Origin: DAOPYE01 sp035352715
Lineage (GTDB): Bacteria > Acidobacteriota > Holophagae > Holophagales > Holophagaceae
DNA length: 61,394 nt
NCBI GenBank assembly: GCA_035352715.1
Contig: DAOPYE010000002.1
Coordinates: forward strand, 1 to 61,394
Reading direction: 5' to 3'
In this document: positions 14,280 through 22,864 of the stretch, in pieces
How positions within the stretch are numbered: position 1 is the stretch's first letter
Layout of the letters: the number at the start of each line of letters is the position of its first letter
Position numbers and translations under genes: made by a program
Notes under the pieces: model-generated
The model's database searches: none
Told to the model about the DNA's origin: nothing
What the model saw: only the letters and a program-made list of their open reading frames with translations

Positions 14280-16682
14280 ATGAAGCGACCTCTACCTCGA
14301 ATACCCCTTTCCGTGATGATCCTCGTCGGGCTGGGCGTTTCCGCCCAGGAAGGACCGGCGACCCTGGCTCGCCAGGAATTGCTGGATCAGCGCTGGGAGC
14401 TGGGCCTGGATGCGGATCACGATTTCCGGGTTCGTGGGGTTCACCACGATGAGCTGGGGCAGACGCACACCCGATTCCAGCAGACCTTCAAGGGGCTGAA
14501 GGTGTGGGGCGGAGATCTGATCACCCACAAGGACGCTCATGGACAGCGGCGGTCCCATAGCGGGGAGCTCACCGGAAGCTTCCATCTCTACACCCAGCCT
14601 GTGCTCAGCGGGAAAGAGGCCCTGGCCATCGCCGATGCGGATCTGGCTCCCAAGGGCGGTTACGCCTACGAGCCCACCACGGAATTGGTGGTCTATCCCG
14701 TGCTCTCGGACATCGTGAAGCCCGGCAAGGCGTCCCTTCGCGAGGATCATCGCAGCGCCACGGATTACCAGCGGCAGGTGGTGAAGCATGTGCTGGCCTA
14801 CCACGTCCACACGCAGCTGGAGAACGGCGCGGAAGAGACACGGCACACCGACTACCTGGTGGACGCAAATACCGGGGCCATCCTGAAGAAGTGGAGCACC
14901 CTGCGCGATTCCGCCGCCGTGGGTTCGGGCAAGAGCCAGTACAGCGGCACCGTCTCGCTGAATACGAACCTGAACGGAAGCTCGTACGAACTGAGCGATG
15001 TCGTCGGCAGTATGGCCATCAAGACCTATAACCTGAACCACAAGACCAGCGGCACCGGAACGCTTTACACGGACGCCGACAACGCCTGGGGCGATGGCGC
15101 CAACTACGTGAGCGGCAGCTCCACGACCAGCGCCAATGGCCAGACGGCTGCGGTGGACGCGCACTTCGGCATCCAGGCCACCAGCGCCTTCTATTACAAC
15201 GTTGTCGGCCGCAATGGCATCGATGGCGCGGGGAAAGCTACCTACAGCCGCGTTCACTACAGCAAGTCCTACGACAACGCGTTCTGGGACGACACCTGCT
15301 TTTGCATGACCTACGGCGACGGCAGCGATTTTACGAGCCTGGAAGCGCTGGATGTGGCCGGTCACGAAATGAGCCACGGCGTCTGTGCGGCCACGGCGAA
15401 CCTCGACTACAGCGGCGAATCCGGCGGTCTGAACGAAGCCAATTCGGATATCTTTGGCACCCTCGTCACGTTCTACACCTATGGGGCAAGCGGTTCCGGG
15501 ACCACCATCCCCGATGGCATCGCCAGCGCCAATCTGCATGGCTACACCCCGTGGACCATCGGCTCCCAGCTCAGCAGCACGCCGCTGCGCTACATGTACA
15601 AGCCCAGCAAGGACGGGTATAGCCCCGATGCGTGGTCCTCCACCTTGAAGAACCTGGATGTCCACTACAGCTCGGGTCCCATGAACCGCGCCGCCTATTT
15701 CCTGAGCCAGGGCGCGACGACTTCGGGGGACACCAGCACCAGCTACCTGCCTTCGGGCATGACGGGCATCGGCAACGACAAGACGGCACGCATCTGGTAC
15801 CGGGCGCTGACGACGTACCTGACGTCCAGCAGCGACTACGCGGGGGCTCGCGCTGCGGCCATCAGCGCGGCCAAGGATCTCTATGGCGCGGGAAGTGCCG
15901 AGGAACAGGCGGTGTGGAACGCCTTCCACGGCATCAATGTCGGGGACGCCTGGGGGACTTCGGCGGTCACGGTGAAGATCACGCCGAGCGCGGCCACGGT
16001 CCAGGCGGGCGGCAGCGCCACCTTCACCGCCAGTGTGAGCGGGGCTTCCAGCACGGCGGTGGCATGGTCCGTCGTCGAGAGCGGCGGCGGCAGCATCACG
16101 AGCGCTGGCCTCTACACCGCGCCAGCGACGGCTGGAACCTACCACGTGAAAGCTACGAGCAAGGCGGATTCAGCGGTGTCCGCCACGGCCACGGTGACGG
16201 TCACGGCGGCCGGAAGCAGCGATCTGATCACGAATGGCAGCTTCGAGAACGGCGCGACGGGTTGGTCTGGAACCACCAGCAGCATCGGCGTCTGGAGCGG
16301 GCAGCCCGCGGCGGATGGCACTGCGGACGCTTGGCTGATGGGCAACGGCAAGACCGTCACCGAGACGCTGTATCAAGCCGTGACCATTCCCAGTTCGGTG
16401 AGTTCGGCCACGCTCAGCTTCTATCTGCACATCGATACCGCCGAGACCACGACCAGCAAGGCGTACGACAAGCTGGTGGTCTCGCTTCAGAGCACGTCTG
16501 GATCGACGCTGAAGACCCTTGCCACCTATAGCAACCTGAACAAGGGGACCGGCTATACCCTGAAGAACTTTGATGTGAGCGCCTACAAGGGCAAGACGCT
16601 GCGCGTCTATTTCAAGGGCAGCGAGGACAGCAGCCTGCAGACATCGTTTGTCATCGACAAGGTTGCCCTCGTCACCAAGTGA
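14280..16682 (+). CDS. Secreted thermolysin-like (M4) metalloprotease with Ig-like and C-terminal beta domains
   Basis: This is an extracellular zinc endopeptidase precursor of 800 residues. Order: signal peptide (1-22, ending near VSA), fungalysin/thermolysin propeptide and PepSY-type region to about 230, then the M4 catalytic domain. Zinc ligands are His362 and His366 in HEMSH and Glu386 in GGLNEANSD, with thermolysin spacing. After the catalytic domain (to about 560) comes an Ig-like domain (PSAATVQAGGSATFTASVSG), then a domain of about 155 residues starting LITNGSFENGATGW, a carbohydrate-binding-like beta sandwich often found on secreted proteases. A strong AAGGAG site precedes the ATG at 14280; the open frame further upstream is not part of the protein. 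The upstream spacer holds a lone TTGACA at 14203. Confidence 0.95.
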   Translation: MKRPLPRIPLSVMILVGLGVSAQEGPATLARQELLDQRWELGLDADHDFRVRGVHHDELGQTHTRFQQTFKGLKVWGGDLITHKDAHGQRRSHSGELTGSFHLYTQPVLSGKEALAIADADLAPKGGYAYEPTTELVVYPVLSDIVKPGKASLREDHRSATDYQRQVVKHVLAYHVHTQLENGAEETRHTDYLVDANTGAILKKWSTLRDSAAVGSGKSQYSGTVSLNTNLNGSSYELSDVVGSMAIKTYNLNHKTSGTGTLYTDADNAWGDGANYVSGSSTTSANGQTAAVDAHFGIQATSAFYYNVVGRNGIDGAGKATYSRVHYSKSYDNAFWDDTCFCMTYGDGSDFTSLEALDVAGHEMSHGVCAATANLDYSGESGGLNEANSDIFGTLVTFYTYGASGSGTTIPDGIASANLHGYTPWTIGSQLSSTPLRYMYKPSKDGYSPDAWSSTLKNLDVHYSSGPMNRAAYFLSQGATTSGDTSTSYLPSGMTGIGNDKTARIWYRALTTYLTSSSDYAGARAAAISAAKDLYGAGSAEEQAVWNAFHGINVGDAWGTSAVTVKITPSAATVQAGGSATFTASVSGASSTAVAWSVVESGGGSITSAGLYTAPATAGTYHVKATSKADSAVSATATVTVTAAGSSDLITNGSFENGATGWSGTTSSIGVWSGQPAADGTADAWLMGNGKTVTETLYQAVTIPSSVSSATLSFYLHIDTAETTTSKAYDKLVVSLQSTSGSTLKTLATYSNLNKGTGYTLKNFDVSAYKGKTLRVYFKGSEDSSLQTSFVIDKVALVTK

Positions 16683-16702
16683 TTCCAGCGGATTGATGCG
16701 AG

Positions 16703-16726
16703 AAGGGCCGTCTTCGGACGGCCCTT
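16703..16726 (+). terminator. Hairpin after the M4 protease gene
   Basis: A perfect 10-base-pair stem (16703-16712 with 16717-16726) is closed by a very stable TTCG tetraloop. It starts 20 bases after the protease stop. No T-tract follows, so it may act as an mRNA 3'-end stabiliser or partial terminator before the next gene at 16744. Confidence 0.6.
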
Positions 16727-16743
16727 CCGTTGGAGAATAGCCC

Positions 16744-17841
16744 ATGCGTTCCCTTTGGCTCTGTTCCTTGATCCTGGTGTCCCTTTCGCTTGGGGCGGCT
16801 CCGGCTCCGGCTCCTGAAGCTGCGATGGCGGTGGATCCTCCCCGTCTCGACGTTTCCCCTTCGGGGCTTGTGAATCTGGGATCGCTCGGTCCTCGCGAAA
16901 AGCGGGTCCAGAAATACACCTTCCGCAACCGGAGCGACGCGCCGCTCTCGCTTCGGGTCGAAGACGCGCCCAAGGGGATGCGCGTGGAAGGCCAGGCCCT
17001 GCTGCATCCGGTGATGCCGGGCGAGGCGCAGGATCTGGAGCTGGAGGTGGATGCCACCGGACATTCAGGCTGGTTGCGACGCCGCGTGCGACTGCGGACG
17101 GACGATCCGCGCCAGGGCGCGTACGTGCTGCCCGTGGAAGCCACGGTGCGTCCGGATCTGGAGGTGGATGCGGTTCGCAAGCACTTCTCGCCTGCTCGAA
17201 GTTATGAAAGTCCTGAACTGGTGTTCCAGTTCCGCCGCGAGACGGGCGAACCCCTGGCCTTGCGTCTGCTTTCGGAACTTCCGCCCTACCTGGAGGCCCG
17301 CATCGCGGGCGGCAAGGAGGCTGAGCAGGGCCGCGGCGAACTGCACGTCGTGCTGCGGGCGTCCCAGGTGGAAGCGGGCGTCCTCCAGGGGCTGGAGACG
17401 TTTCGTGTGGGTACCAGCGTTGCGGATCAGCCTGTTTTCACGCTCTATGCCGATTGGCGCATCCAGCCGTTGCTGGAGGTCAGCCCTTCGCGCCTGGTTT
17501 TCGATGGACAGGAGCGGTCCGAACTGAAGATCTGTCGCTCGGATGGCAAAGCCTTCACCTTGGCGGAGGCCACGCTGGATGGCGAAGGCTTCCGTTTGGA
17601 GCGAGGTCTGGATCAAGGGCTTTCGATCGAGCAGCGCGTGAGTGTCCGCCGCACGGGACAAGGGCCGGTCAAGGCCGCGTTGGTGCTGGGCATTCGGGGG
17701 GATCCCGAGCGGATGCGCGTTCCCCTGGTGGGTCTGCCGGTTCCGCACTCGGCGGTCAGCGCGGGATCTTCAATGCGTCCCAGCGCTCCGGCGGATGGAA
17801 CCGCCAGCGCGGTCCCGCCCAGCTCACCCGCTGGAAAGTGA
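16744..17841 (+). CDS. Exported protein of unknown function with Ig-like strands
   Basis: I do not recognise a specific family. The 365-residue protein has a signal peptide (1-18, ...LSLGAAPAPA) and then repeated beta-rich segments. Two segments share a pattern: PPRLDVSPSGLVNLGSLGP near 32-50 and PLLEVSPSRLVFDGQ near 243-257. This resembles the DUF1573/ASH type of Ig-like domains that bind envelope or cilium-like structures. The C-terminus is low-complexity (Ser/Ala/Pro). A GGAG site precedes the ATG at 16744. The last 86 bases overlap the convergent yraN-like gene, which is unusually long. It may be secreted with the upstream protease but no functional tie is visible. Confidence 0.75.
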   Translation: MRSLWLCSLILVSLSLGAAPAPAPEAAMAVDPPRLDVSPSGLVNLGSLGPREKRVQKYTFRNRSDAPLSLRVEDAPKGMRVEGQALLHPVMPGEAQDLELEVDATGHSGWLRRRVRLRTDDPRQGAYVLPVEATVRPDLEVDAVRKHFSPARSYESPELVFQFRRETGEPLALRLLSELPPYLEARIAGGKEAEQGRGELHVVLRASQVEAGVLQGLETFRVGTSVADQPVFTLYADWRIQPLLEVSPSRLVFDGQERSELKICRSDGKAFTLAEATLDGEGFRLERGLDQGLSIEQRVSVRRTGQGPVKAALVLGIRGDPERMRVPLVGLPVPHSAVSAGSSMRPSAPADGTASAVPPSSPAGK

Positions 17842-18139
17842 TCTCGCCCGGCCATGGTACGCGATCCAGGAAGCCCCGCAGCGCGAGCTGCAGCCGCTGG
17901 CGCTGTTCGAAGGACAACGCCAGATCGGCGCTGGTCCAGGCTCCGGCGCGGCGCGCCTTGACCTCGATCAGGCGCAACTCCCGGCCCTGGCTCATCAGCA
18001 GATCCAGTTCCCAGCGGCCCAGCTTCAGGTTCGAGGCCACGGAATCCCATCCGCGAAGCCACAACAGCCAGAGCGTCGCACGTTCGGCCAAGCGGCCATA
18101 GGCGCGGGCCGAACGGCCCCGGGCGGATGCATCGGACAT
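17756..18139 (-). CDS. YraN/UPF0102 endonuclease-fold protein
   Basis: This 127-residue protein matches the UPF0102 family: LAERATLWLLWLRGW near the start, then RWELDLLM and LRLIEVKARRAG, which carry the E-x-D and E-V-K elements of the restriction-endonuclease-like fold. The function of YraN is unproven; Holliday-junction-related or DNA-processing roles have been suggested from the fold. Its C-terminal 28 codons overlap the 3' end of the convergent exported-protein gene. It diverges from the FUSC gene with 89 bases between the starts. Confidence 0.85.
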   Translation of the reverse strand: MSDASARGRSARAYGRLAERATLWLLWLRGWDSVASNLKLGRWELDLLMSQGRELRLIEVKARRAGAWTSADLALSFEQRQRLQLALRGFLDRVPWPGEITFQRVSWAGPRWRFHPPERWDALKIPR

Positions 18140-18228
18140 CGGGATTTCCTTGGTTTCGCATCAGCATAGCTTCTCGTGGCTGTTTCGGGCAGATGCCGGA
18201 CAATGGACCCCTCGGAGGATGCTTGTTC

Positions 18229-19326
18229 ATGCTTCCCATCGCCAGAGGATCGCTCTACCGCGGGGTTTCCAGGCTGGATGTGCGCCTGGGGGTTCGCATC
18301 GCGCTTTCGGCGGTTCTGGCCATGATCGCGGCCAAATTGATGCACATCTCCGCCTTCTACTGGGCCGGCATCAGCGCCATCGTCGTATCCACGGGAACGC
18401 CTGGCGGCAGCTTCAGCGCCAGCCTCGCGCGCTTCAGCGGAACCCTGGTGGGGCTCGCGTCGGGCACCTTGATGGTCCTGCTGTTGGGCCATTCCCTTAC
18501 GGCCGCGGCGCTGGCGATCCTGCTGGCGATCCTGTTGTGCCAGGCGCTGGGGCTAAAGGCGGCGGTGCGCGTGGCGGCGCTCAGCACACTCTTTCCGTGC
18601 GTCACCGTGACCGATCAACCGGGCCTGGCGCCGGTCATGGCCACGGTGGCATCCCGCGCGGGGAACGTGATCGTGGGCTGCTTGATGACGCTGGTCATGG
18701 ATGGCCTGCTGTGGCCGGAGCGAAGCTCCGTCAAGCTGCTTGCCCGCATCCGCTCGGATGTGGGCGGGTTGGGGCGCATGGCGTCGGATCTGGTGATGGC
18801 CTATCTGAGCGGGAGCGCGCCTCCTGCGGATGCTCGTCTGGTGGAGCTTCAGGCCGGGCGCTTGACGTATGCCGAGCTCTTGAAGGAAATGGGGGCGGAA
18901 CCCGAAGACCCGGATGCTCCGCGGGATGCGCTGGCCGATCAGGCTGAGGCTGTGCATCTGTTGGTGGATCATTGCGCCGCGCTGCGCGATATCCACCAGC
19001 AGCGCCAGGAGGACCGGGCGGCGGATCTGATGCGCGCAGACCTGGAGCGCTTTGCGGCCCATTTTTGTGCTGCGGCCGAGGCCTTTGCCGCGAGTGATCC
19101 CGCGTTCCCCGAGCGCATGCTGGGTCTGCGCCGAGCCCACGCCCACATGGAGACGGCCTACGAAGCGGTGCGCGGAGACCGCGGCACACAGGCCTTCCCC
19201 AGCGCCGAGATCTTCCGTCTGCTGGGCGTGCTGTACCACTGCGGCGCGCTGGCTCGCGAATTGGGGCGCATGGCGCCGAGGCCAGAGTCCCAAGGTCTTA
19301 GCTCGATGTCGGAGTCCGAGGCCTGA
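18229..19326 (+). CDS. FUSC-family inner-membrane protein (aromatic acid exporter-like)
   Basis: The 365-residue protein has an N-terminal block of about six hydrophobic helices (residues 25-165) with the family-like segment FYWAGISAIVVSTGTPGGS. A cytoplasmic alpha-helical region of about 190 residues follows. This matches half-size FUSC/ArAE transporters, thought to export aromatic or related organic acids, usually with partner membrane-fusion proteins that are not seen here. I chose the ATG at 18229 because GGAGG lies ten bases before it; an in-frame upstream ATG at 18127 would run into the yraN-like gene and lacks homology. Confidence 0.82.
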   Translation: MLPIARGSLYRGVSRLDVRLGVRIALSAVLAMIAAKLMHISAFYWAGISAIVVSTGTPGGSFSASLARFSGTLVGLASGTLMVLLLGHSLTAAALAILLAILLCQALGLKAAVRVAALSTLFPCVTVTDQPGLAPVMATVASRAGNVIVGCLMTLVMDGLLWPERSSVKLLARIRSDVGGLGRMASDLVMAYLSGSAPPADARLVELQAGRLTYAELLKEMGAEPEDPDAPRDALADQAEAVHLLVDHCAALRDIHQQRQEDRAADLMRADLERFAAHFCAAAEAFAASDPAFPERMLGLRRAHAHMETAYEAVRGDRGTQAFPSAEIFRLLGVLYHCGALARELGRMAPRPESQGLSSMSESEA

Positions 19327-19357
19327 CGAAGCCTGCCTTGCCGTGCGAAGGAAAGGT

Positions 19358-20398
19358 TCAGTTGGGATTGGGTGCGGGCACCTCGTCGCCCTCTTCCGGA
19401 TCGCCCGATTGCCATTCGGGGCCTCGCGGACCCCAGGTGTTGTGGGTCCACGCATTGCCCGGCTGCAGCGGATCGAAGGCGACGGCTGGCCCTGAGACGC
19501 CAGAACGGCGGTGCAAGGTGCGACCAAAGACATTGCCGGTGAACACGGTGTTCCGGGCGTAGACGCCCAGCTTGCCCACGCAGGCCCCGCCATAGAGCGT
19601 GTAGTGGCCATCGCTTTCCAGGTAGTTGTCCTGCACGAGGATGCCATCGAGGCCCGGGAAGGCCCCGTAGGGGATGCCGCGAGCGTAGGACTCGTTGTAG
19701 ATGGCCAGGGACGCCGACGTCATCATTCGGCTATCGCCGTTGATATGGATCTCGTTGCTGATGAACTTGTTCCGAAGGCAGGTCTGGTTGGCGCCTCCGG
19801 CGTCGTAGATGTTCTCGAGGTGGGCGTCGCCGCCATCGGCCGTGAGATCGTGCAGGTAGCACTCCTCGACCCGGAGATTCCCATCGCCCGTGAACAGCGC
19901 CCGCGGCCAGCGGTGGATATGCACCCGCCGAAGGGTGAGGTTCGAGGCGAAGATCGCGACACCGCCGCCGGTGTTTTGGTGGTTCCCGTCGAATTCGCTG
20001 TCCTCCACCACGATGTCGCTGCCGAGGGGCAGGCCTCCGGTGTTGGGATTCTCGGAAAGCGAGCTTTGGCCGTTGAACTTGCAGAACCGCACCGTGAAAC
20101 CCTTCACTGCGATCAGCCGGCTCGCGCCAGAGCGGAAGTTCCGGTTTTCCAGCACGCGGCTGCCGCCGTTCTGGTTCGCGATCCAGTCCTCGGTGACGAT
20201 GATCGTGCTCGTCACATCCACCAGGGCATGTCCGGCGGGAACCCCAGTGTTGGTGGCGTCGAGCTGGCTGCCGTGGGTCAGGCCGGACTGGTCTTGGGCG
20301 GCATGCCAGGACTGCTGGGGCCGCCTGCATCGGGGGAGGAACTGCAAGCCAGCACGAACAGCAGTCCGGAGAGTGCGAGGTTGGGGACGTTCATCCAC
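19358..20398 (-). CDS. Right-handed beta-helix protein, N-terminus probably frameshifted
   Basis: The body has repeated beta-helix coils with Asn ladders (SNLTLRRVHIHRW, GNLRVEECYLHDL, DGILVQDNYLESDGHY, RNTVFTGNVFGR), as in PbH1 surface or secreted polysaccharide-binding proteins. The reading frame can only start at a GTG (20398) and gives a basic, non-signal N-terminus. A different frame beginning four bases later encodes a convincing lipoprotein leader (see 20278-20394). The true protein is therefore probably a lipoprotein whose leader and body are in different frames, by a real mutation, a sequencing error or programmed shifting. It lies 51 bases downstream of the EF-G-like gene on the same strand. 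Confidence 0.72.
   Translation of the reverse strand: MDERPQPRTLRTAVRAGLQFLPRCRRPQQSWHAAQDQSGLTHGSQLDATNTGVPAGHALVDVTSTIIVTEDWIANQNGGSRVLENRNFRSGASRLIAVKGFTVRFCKFNGQSSLSENPNTGGLPLGSDIVVEDSEFDGNHQNTGGGVAIFASNLTLRRVHIHRWPRALFTGDGNLRVEECYLHDLTADGGDAHLENIYDAGGANQTCLRNKFISNEIHINGDSRMMTSASLAIYNESYARGIPYGAFPGLDGILVQDNYLESDGHYTLYGGACVGKLGVYARNTVFTGNVFGRTLHRRSGVSGPAVAFDPLQPGNAWTHNTWGPRGPEWQSGDPEEGDEVPAPNPN
20278..20394 (-). CDS. Lipoprotein signal-peptide fragment, out of frame with the beta-helix body
   Basis: From the ATG at 20394 the frame encodes a 38-residue peptide starting MNVPNLALSGLLFVLACSSS. A short hydrophobic core ends in a lipobox-like LAC, with Cys17 as the candidate lipidation site, followed by a Ser/Pro/Gly linker typical just after lipoprotein cysteines. 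It ends at TGA (20278-20280), inside the beginning of the beta-helix body in another frame. A one-base indel within the overlap would join leader and body. Confidence 0.6.
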   Translation of the reverse strand: MNVPNLALSGLLFVLACSSSPDAGGPSSPGMPPKTSPA

Positions 20399-20449
20399 GT
20401 TCGACGCACTGGCACCTCCGAACCGCCGTCCGGCGGACTTCCTGCACCT

Positions 20450-22501
20450 TCAACCGTGCGCGTTTTCGATCGCTTTCTTGCGCGCCTCGATCACCTTGTC
20501 GGCGTCGCGTCCCTCGAGTTCCTGCAGGTGGTGGAAGGCCCAGGTGAAGTGTCCGACGCCGAGGGTCTGGCTGCGGAGTTCGACGATGACATCCTGCATC
20601 TCGCTCTGCGGCAGGTAGGCCTCGACCACATCCCATCCCGGCCAGTCAGGCTTGGCGTCAAAGCCAAGGATCTGTCCGCCGCGATGTCCCGTGACGAGCC
20701 GCTGGGCCTTGGACGTGAACTCGCTGGGTACGGAGATATGAATCTCCAGGATGGGTTCCAGCAGAACGGGGCTGCACTGGACCAGCCCTTCCTGCATGCC
20801 AATGCGGGCGGCGGTCTTGAACGCCATTTCGGAGGAATCCACGTCGTGATAGCTGCCGAAGAACAGGCATACGGAAAGGTCCACGACGGGGAATCCCAGA
20901 GGTCCCTGCTTGCAGTAGTCCCGCACGCCATCTTCCACGGCGGGGATGAAGTTCCTGGGGACCACGCCGCCGACGATCTCTTCGGTGAAGACGACGCCGC
21001 CGCCGCGAGGCAGGGGTTTGATGCGGAAGTGGACATCGCCGAACTGGCCGTGGCCGCCCGTCTGGCGCTTGTGGCGCCCGCGGACCTCGCATCCCTTCTT
21101 GATGGTCTCGCGGTAGGGAACCTGGGGGCGCTCGGCGCGCACCTCGACGTTGTACTTCGTCTTCAGCCGCTCGACGGCGTTCTTCAGGTGGATCTCGCCG
21201 CGACCCCAGAACACGCGCTCCTGCGTCTCCTGGTTCTGTTCCAGGCGGAAGGATGGATCTTCCTCGATGAGCTTGGCCAAGGCGGCGGACAGCTTGACTT
21301 CATCGCCGGATTTGATCGTGTGCAGGGCCAGGGCCGTCATGGGTTGCATCGGCTCGAGCCACGCCAGTTCCGGCACGTTGCCGTTCCCATTCTCGACCAG
21401 TACGTCGCCGGTCTTCACGGGGTCCATGCGCCCCAGGGACGCCAGTTCACCGGGTACGGCCTTGGCGAGCTTCTCCTGGCGGCTGCCGAAGAGCTTGGTC
21501 ATGGAGCTGGGCCGAACGCCGTTGAAGCTGTGTCCTTCGGCGATTTCGCCGCGCCAGACGCGGATCCAGGACTGCTTGCCCAGGTGCTGCGCCTGCGATG
21601 TCTTGAACACCTGCGCCAGGGCCGTGGCGCTCTCGGGGATGTTCAGGCGGGCGGCTGTGGCGCTGGGTTCGGGCGCTTCATGCCGCAGGAGCTTCAGCAG
21701 GCGCTCGATGCCGAGATCCTTGTCGGCGCTGCCGAAGAGCACCTGCACGATCTCGTCCTTCTGGTCCCCGCGGGTGAGGACCGGGAAAATCTCATCGACG
21801 GTGGGCGTCTGCTCTTCCAACAATTTTTCCAGCAAGGCGTCATCCAGATTGCCAAGGGCCTCGAGCATCTCCTGGCGGGCGATGGCGACATCATCCTTGA
21901 TGGAAGCGGGGATCTCGATGCGCTTGGCATCCTGGCCTGGCTGGTATTCGAAGGCCCGCTCGCTGGCCAGATCCACGAAGCCCGTGATGGTCTTGCCATC
22001 GCTCACTGGGTATTCGCGCAACAGCAGCGGGCGCTGGCTTACGGCCTGGATGGCCTGAACAGTCTCCCGGATCTTGGCGGGGTCAGAGACCAGGTCCACC
22101 TTGTTGAGGAAGAGGACATGGGGGATCTGGTGATCGTCCAGGAACTTCAGGATGGTGGAGGCCATCAGCGCCCGTGCCGGATCCGCATCGCAGACCACCA
22201 CTGCGGCATCCACGACCATCAGCGCGTTGTAGGTGTCCTGCATGAACTCCACGGAACCTGGACAATCTATGAAGCTCCACTTCTCGTTCAGGTACGAGGT
22301 TTCGGCTGCGCTGATCTCGACGCTCATCTGGCGGGCTTTGGCTTCGGGAGAGGGATCTCCGACTGTATTGCCTTCCTTGACCGTGCCTTTGCGGGGGATT
22401 GCCTGTGTCGCGTATAGAAGGCTTTCGAGCAGGGATGTCTTGCCGGATGTGTACGGGCCGACAAACGCAGCTACACGGGGGGCGGATGGAGACTTCAGCA
22501 C
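20450..22501 (-). CDS. Elongation factor G-like GTPase (paralogue)
   Basis: The 683-residue protein has the EF-G domain layout: GTPase with P-loop GPYTSGKTS (15-23), G3 DCPG (79-82) and NKVD (133-136), a beta-barrel domain, and domains III-V including RQTGGHGQFGDVHF and ILGFD. It belongs to the EF-G-like (FusA2-type) group, not canonical FusA. Canonical EF-G has DTPGH with a His needed for GTP hydrolysis; here that position is Ser83 (DCPGS). Translocation activity is doubtful; FusA2-type proteins have been tied to ribosome recycling or stress in other bacteria. It starts with GTG, preceded by AAGGAG. Confidence 0.88.
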   Translation of the reverse strand: MLKSPSAPRVAAFVGPYTSGKTSLLESLLYATQAIPRKGTVKEGNTVGDPSPEAKARQMSVEISAAETSYLNEKWSFIDCPGSVEFMQDTYNALMVVDAAVVVCDADPARALMASTILKFLDDHQIPHVLFLNKVDLVSDPAKIRETVQAIQAVSQRPLLLREYPVSDGKTITGFVDLASERAFEYQPGQDAKRIEIPASIKDDVAIARQEMLEALGNLDDALLEKLLEEQTPTVDEIFPVLTRGDQKDEIVQVLFGSADKDLGIERLLKLLRHEAPEPSATAARLNIPESATALAQVFKTSQAQHLGKQSWIRVWRGEIAEGHSFNGVRPSSMTKLFGSRQEKLAKAVPGELASLGRMDPVKTGDVLVENGNGNVPELAWLEPMQPMTALALHTIKSGDEVKLSAALAKLIEEDPSFRLEQNQETQERVFWGRGEIHLKNAVERLKTKYNVEVRAERPQVPYRETIKKGCEVRGRHKRQTGGHGQFGDVHFRIKPLPRGGGVVFTEEIVGGVVPRNFIPAVEDGVRDYCKQGPLGFPVVDLSVCLFFGSYHDVDSSEMAFKTAARIGMQEGLVQCSPVLLEPILEIHISVPSEFTSKAQRLVTGHRGGQILGFDAKPDWPGWDVVEAYLPQSEMQDVIVELRSQTLGVGHFTWAFHHLQELEGRDADKVIEARKKAIENAHG

Positions 22502-22864
22502 GTTCGTTCTCCTTGGAAACAGGTTGTGGTCAAAGATGGATCGCCCCTGTTATCCGCCCATGGCCTTAAGCTGGCAACCAAAAACACGGGACAGGGGCGA
22601 AATGACGCCAATGGCTTGATGGTGAATCGTTGTGATTTGAAAAAAAAGACCATCGATCGGGGCTCTGGATAACGGGGGGATCTCACGCATCATCGACAGC
22701 AACTGTCATATACCTGAGAAGCGGGAGCGGTCGAAGGGCATGTCCGAACCTTTGATTTCCATCCAGGCGGCTCCTACGGCATGTTTCGTTTTTGGGTCGG
22801 CGATGACGGCTTCTCATGGCGTTCTTCTGCGCTATAGTGAGGCTTCGGATCTGCGAGGATATGC
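22502..22864 (+). other. 363-base divergent spacer, no gene recognised
   Basis: This lies between the divergent EF-G-like and TPR genes. It has an A8 run (22640-22647), a small hairpin (22695-22699 with 22703-22707) and a candidate promoter near its right end. I compared it by eye with the TPP, glycine, c-di-GMP and SRP RNA consensus cores and saw no convincing match. No ORF with homology is visible. Confidence 0.6.
22811..22838 (+). promoter_or_regulatory. Candidate promoter for the TPR protein gene
   Basis: TTCTCA (22811-22816) and TATAGT (22833-22838) are separated by 16 bases. The -10 matches five of six consensus bases; the -35 is weak. It ends 26 bases before the start codon at 22865. 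Confidence 0.4.

Noticed and set aside
19511..22417. 968-codon plus-strand frame opposite the EF-G-like and beta-helix genes
   Set aside because: Antisense frame of a well-recognised EF-G body; amino-acid composition typical of a shadow frame.
22640..22760. Region compared with TPP, glycine, c-di-GMP riboswitch and SRP RNA cores
   Set aside because: Isolated words such as ACCTGA match, but the paired elements are absent.
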